A DNA stretch of 64,000 nucleotides from Pseudobowmanella zhangzhouensis. GTDB taxonomy: Bacteria > Pseudomonadota > Gammaproteobacteria > Enterobacterales > Alteromonadaceae. The notes beneath the pieces are model-generated. The model was not told the DNA's origin. It ran no database searches and saw only the letters and a program-made list of their open reading frames with translations. The stretch is from positions 186,001 to 250,000 of the forward strand of contig NZ_JBHSYO010000005.1 in NCBI RefSeq assembly GCF_042662685.1. Direction: 5' to 3'. The position numbers and the translations under genes were made by a program. Every line of letters starts with the position of its first letter. The stretch's first letter is position 1. Below, one piece after another: positions 61,170-64,000 of this stretch.

Positions 61170-63041
61170 CTATCGTTTCAGTACCATCGATGCCAGCGGC
61201 GCCAGAATAATCTTCGCCTTGCCCTGACCATTTTCGACGGTCAGCGTGACATTCTCAGCGCCGTGCAGCAACTCCGTCAACGGATAGACCCCATCGCCTA
61301 GTTGCCAACTCTTAAGCAAAGCCGCAGGAATGTGTAGTTCAAAGGCAGCGGCCTGATCGCTGAAATTGGATACCACCAACACCTGATCATCGCCCTGCCA
61401 ACGGGCAAAGGCAAACTGCCCGCCGGTATAACCGTTACCCGCTGCACGGTTTAACGTGTGCAGCTCGGCAAACTCACCGCCAAAGGCTGGCTCAGTACGC
61501 GACAGATTGAGTAAATCCACATAAAACTGGCGTAAGGCTTTTTCGCGTCCCGACAACATAAAGCCGTCAAACTTACCGAAATTCATCCAGCGTTGATGGG
61601 CAGGCACGCCGGCGTAATCAAACAAACTGGTACGGGTTGGATCACCAAAGCCCAGGTCACCATCGCCGCGCTCGCCCACTTCCTGACCGAAATACAGCAT
61701 GGTGGCGTTTTTACCGACTAACGCGGTATACACCATGGCCGGTTTTGCTTTCTCGCCGTAACCGGCAAACGCATTGCTGGCAATGCGCTGCTCATCGTGG
61801 TTTTCCAAAAAGCGCAGCATATGCGAATCGATATCCTGCAAACTGTGTTGCAAACTCACTAACCCATCGGTATCGGCTTTGCCCTCCACCACAGCGCGTA
61901 ACGCATCATAAGTGCCGACTTTGTCATACAGATAATCCATTTTACCCAGCCCGATATAATCGCGGTAAATGCTTGGGTTATAGATCTCAGCCAACAAAAA
62001 TGCGTTTGGATTGGCTTGCTTGATATGGCTATTCAGATAACTCCAGAATTCCACCGGCACCATCTCGGCCACATCGTAGCGGAAACCGTCCACGCCCTTG
62101 GCTGTCCAGTACAAGGCTATATCCCGGTACTTTTTCCAGCTATCCGGCACATCCACCGCGGCCCAAAATGCCAGATGTTCGGCAACCGATTTTTTGGCAT
62201 ATTCGGCGGGTAAGCGCGGGAAGTCGTAACTACCATCCGGCTTGACGCCGTAATTAATTTTAACCGTTTCATACCAGTCATTTTGATCCGGCTGCACACT
62301 GCGCGAACCATTACCGGTCCACTTAGCCGGATTCTCATCGAATTTACCGTCTGCCAGCGGATGTGCTTCCCCCCCCAAAGGTCGGATGGCGTCATCAACT
62401 ACCGGCGGACGAAATGCTTGCCCGGGCACATAGTAAAAGTTGTTATGTTTGGCGTATTCCACCGACGTATTGTCACTGGCACCAAAATCTTCCACTCCCA
62501 CGGGGGCGCTGAGGGAGTGATAACCACGTGCCACATGGTTGGGAACGATATCGATCACCACCTGCATGCCAGCGGCATGAGTACGCGCGATCAGGGCTTC
62601 AAATTCCGCCAGACGCTGGCTCACATCAGTGGCCAGATCCGGGTCGACGTTGTAATAGTCTTTGACTGCATAAGGTGACCCAGCACGGCCTTTGACCACA
62701 TCCGGATCGTCCTGACTGATCCCGTACGCCGTGTAATCGTGAATAACCGCGTGGTGTGGTACCCCGGTAAACCAAATGTGGGTTGTGCCTAATTCGAGTA
62801 TCCCCGCCAGCGCCTCTGGGGTGAAATCGGCAAATTTACCCACGCCATTTTGTTCCATGGTGCCCCATGGAATATTCGCTGTTTTGGTATTACCGAATAA
62901 CCGCGTTAGTGTCTGATAGACCACCGGTTTGCCGTTGTCGCCCGGGTTGACTGTCATGGCGGTTTGATTCTGTTGCGTGCTGGCACAACCAGCAAGGGCT
63001 GCACTGACGGCTGCCGCCAATATAATTAAGCGCTTTTTCAT
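61170..63041 (-). CDS. GH13 alpha-amylase-family lipoprotein
   Basis: A 623-residue enzyme for alpha-glucan hydrolysis. Lipobox LAGC (Cys19) anchors it to the outer membrane or periplasm. GH13 regions in order: DIVPNH (164-169), GFRYDVAE (nucleophile Asp323), AEIYN (acid/base Glu352) and FLENHDEQ (Asp416). A beta-sandwich C-domain ends the chain. It begins 1 bp after the GH31 stop, so the two are coupled. It probably degrades starch-like or maltodextrin polymers outside or in the periplasm. Confidence 0.93.
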   Translation of the reverse strand: MKKRLIILAAAVSAALAGCASTQQNQTAMTVNPGDNGKPVVYQTLTRLFGNTKTANIPWGTMEQNGVGKFADFTPEALAGILELGTTHIWFTGVPHHAVIHDYTAYGISQDDPDVVKGRAGSPYAVKDYYNVDPDLATDVSQRLAEFEALIARTHAAGMQVVIDIVPNHVARGYHSLSAPVGVEDFGASDNTSVEYAKHNNFYYVPGQAFRPPVVDDAIRPLGGEAHPLADGKFDENPAKWTGNGSRSVQPDQNDWYETVKINYGVKPDGSYDFPRLPAEYAKKSVAEHLAFWAAVDVPDSWKKYRDIALYWTAKGVDGFRYDVAEMVPVEFWSYLNSHIKQANPNAFLLAEIYNPSIYRDYIGLGKMDYLYDKVGTYDALRAVVEGKADTDGLVSLQHSLQDIDSHMLRFLENHDEQRIASNAFAGYGEKAKPAMVYTALVGKNATMLYFGQEVGERGDGDLGFGDPTRTSLFDYAGVPAHQRWMNFGKFDGFMLSGREKALRQFYVDLLNLSRTEPAFGGEFAELHTLNRAAGNGYTGGQFAFARWQGDDQVLVVSNFSDQAAAFELHIPAALLKSWQLGDGVYPLTELLHGAENVTLTVENGQGKAKIILAPLASMVLKR

Positions 63042-63042
63042 A

Positions 63043-64000
63043 TTATTTGATCCTTACACGCTGCGCCTGATGATCCCAGCTAAAGTCAATGGTTAGCAGG
63101 CGTTTTTGTGAGTCGTAAGCCCACTGTTTCGCATCTTGTTGGCCGATGGTGATTTGCTTGGGCAGTTGCTCTACCCCATGTACCAGCAGCGTAATCTGTC
63201 GCTGGGTTGGTGCACCCTGATAGGCAGAGGGCATATCACGCGCTAATTCAATCACCAACTCATCGCTGACACTGGCGCTGATATTCAATAATTCGTACAA
63301 GCCTTTATCGTACGCGCCGGCGGTTTTACCGTCGTCTTCATACATCTGGTAGGCCGCATTTTTTACGCTGACATCATGGTAATAATGCAGGGTCAGCTCC
63401 GCTGAACTGTAATCCTTTGTGGTGGCAACGGCTTTCACCATTGGCACAAAGCTGCCCGCTTTGACCAACACAGGTAACTGTTCAATGGGCGATGCAAGCG
63501 TCAGCGCCTGACCACCCTGATAGCGAGTGCCATTCCAGAAATTAAACCAAATACCCGCCGGCGCCTGCACGGTGACTTCGCTGACACCCGCAGCGGTAAC
63601 CGGCGTGACCAGAAACGCATCTCCCCACATATAGGACTGTGCATTTTCCAACTGCTTAAGGTCATCAAAAAACAACGGACGCATCAGGGGCAGCCCGGTC
63701 TGACTATTCTCAAACGCCATGGAATACAGATAAGGCAGCAGTTGATAACGCAGATTAAGATACGGTCGCAGCAGTTGAATGGTGCGCTCATCGTGAAATA
63801 CGGGTTCAGGCGCAATGTTATCCTGCGCATGGGGACGGAACACCGGCTGGAACACACCGTATTGCAGCCAGCGCACGTACATTTCCTGATCGAACACCTC
63901 ACCACCGGCGAAACCACCTAAGTCAGAATGAGTCCATGCCAGACCGGTCAGGCCCATTTGCAGGCTCAGCTCAACCTGAGGTTTGAGGCCACTCCAACTG
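63043..64000 (-). CDS. GH31 alpha-glucosidase, C-terminal part, truncated by window edge
   Basis: Glycoside hydrolase family 31, about 319 residues visible, open at the right edge; there is no start within the window. SWSGLKPQVELSLQMGLTG and WTHSDLGGF are the segment after the acid/base Asp, so the catalytic nucleophile and acid/base lie outside the window. FRPHAQDN, LRYQLLPYLYS and MWGDAFLVTPV follow as usual, then the beta-sandwich domains with YEDDGKT. It heads the visible glucan operon (GH31, GH13, esterase). Confidence 0.92.
   Translation of the reverse strand, partial: SWSGLKPQVELSLQMGLTGLAWTHSDLGGFAGGEVFDQEMYVRWLQYGVFQPVFRPHAQDNIAPEPVFHDERTIQLLRPYLNLRYQLLPYLYSMAFENSQTGLPLMRPLFFDDLKQLENAQSYMWGDAFLVTPVTAAGVSEVTVQAPAGIWFNFWNGTRYQGGQALTLASPIEQLPVLVKAGSFVPMVKAVATTKDYSSAELTLHYYHDVSVKNAAYQMYEDDGKTAGAYDKGLYELLNISASVSDELVIELARDMPSAYQGAPTQRQITLLVHGVEQLPKQITIGQQDAKQWAYDSQKRLLTIDFSWDHQAQRVRIK

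Noticed and set aside
1..64000. CRISPR array, prophage or insertion sequence
   Set aside because: No regularly spaced repeat array, Cas, integrase, transposase or phage structural protein was recognised in any frame.

Overview
The window is chromosomal DNA of a gammaproteobacterium, most likely an aquatic Alteromonadales-type organism (Rheinheimera/Alishewanella/Shewanella neighbourhood). This is inferred from gene content: the parE-yqiA-cpdA-yqiB-nudF/tolC neighbourhood, DUF3019, DUF3718 and DUF945 proteins, GlyGly-CTERM and PEP-CTERM sorting tails, and many secreted enzymes. No phage, transposase or CRISPR array was recognised. Genes are dense and every gap between genes is under about 360 bp.

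Layout. 1-5.6 kb: an RND efflux pump (permease running off the left edge, plus adaptor), a lipoprotein with a degenerate Nudix box, and an ABC exporter pair. 5.9-9.2 kb: a DUF3718-like exported protein and an M16 peptidase pair (one catalytic, one lacking the zinc motif). 9.3-14.2 kb: a second RND pump with a divergent TetR regulator and palindromic operators between them. 14.3-23.2 kb: parE, yqiA, cpdA, yqiB, nudF and tolC, interrupted between yqiA and cpdA by a membrane-bound CadC-like TPR regulator and a Cys-rich secreted protein. 23.3-26.3 kb: housekeeping and unknown genes (YcbL hydrolase, DUF945, VOC protein). 26.3-32.4 kb: a metallo-mystery pair (MbnP/MbnH family) with an M20 peptidase and a divergent secreted choice-of-anchor-B-like protein. 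32.5-36 kb: tRNA-Ile(CAU), followed by a REP-like repeat and a small accessory block (AlkP-like protein, GNAT-like protein, PEP-CTERM protein). 36-44.3 kb: rhlE; a MipA/OmpV-DUF3019-response regulator-histidine kinase operon with 10-bp-phased repeats upstream; a secreted metzincin and its small partner. 44.3-48.4 kb: chemotaxis receptors with NIT and CZB sensor domains and a free Aer-like PAS protein. 48.5-58 kb: a sigma-54 activator, sulfide:quinone oxidoreductase, DUF3365 heme protein and the complete cydABX-DC set. 58-64 kb: unknown proteins, a secreted TonB-domain protein and an alpha-glucan operon (GH31, GH13, esterase).

The most coherent system is at 48.5-58 kb. A FisR-like activator with three cysteines spaced like the sulfane-sulfur sensor FisR lies divergent to sqr. 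Two sigma-54 -24/-12 elements, one before sqr and one before cydA, each have a near-identical site (TTGCCATT[A/T]TTGACAA) about 100-125 bp upstream. This suggests that one sulfide-responsive activator switches on sulfide oxidation together with the sulfide-tolerant bd oxidase and its CydDC assembly exporter. Binding and regulation are inference from sequence.
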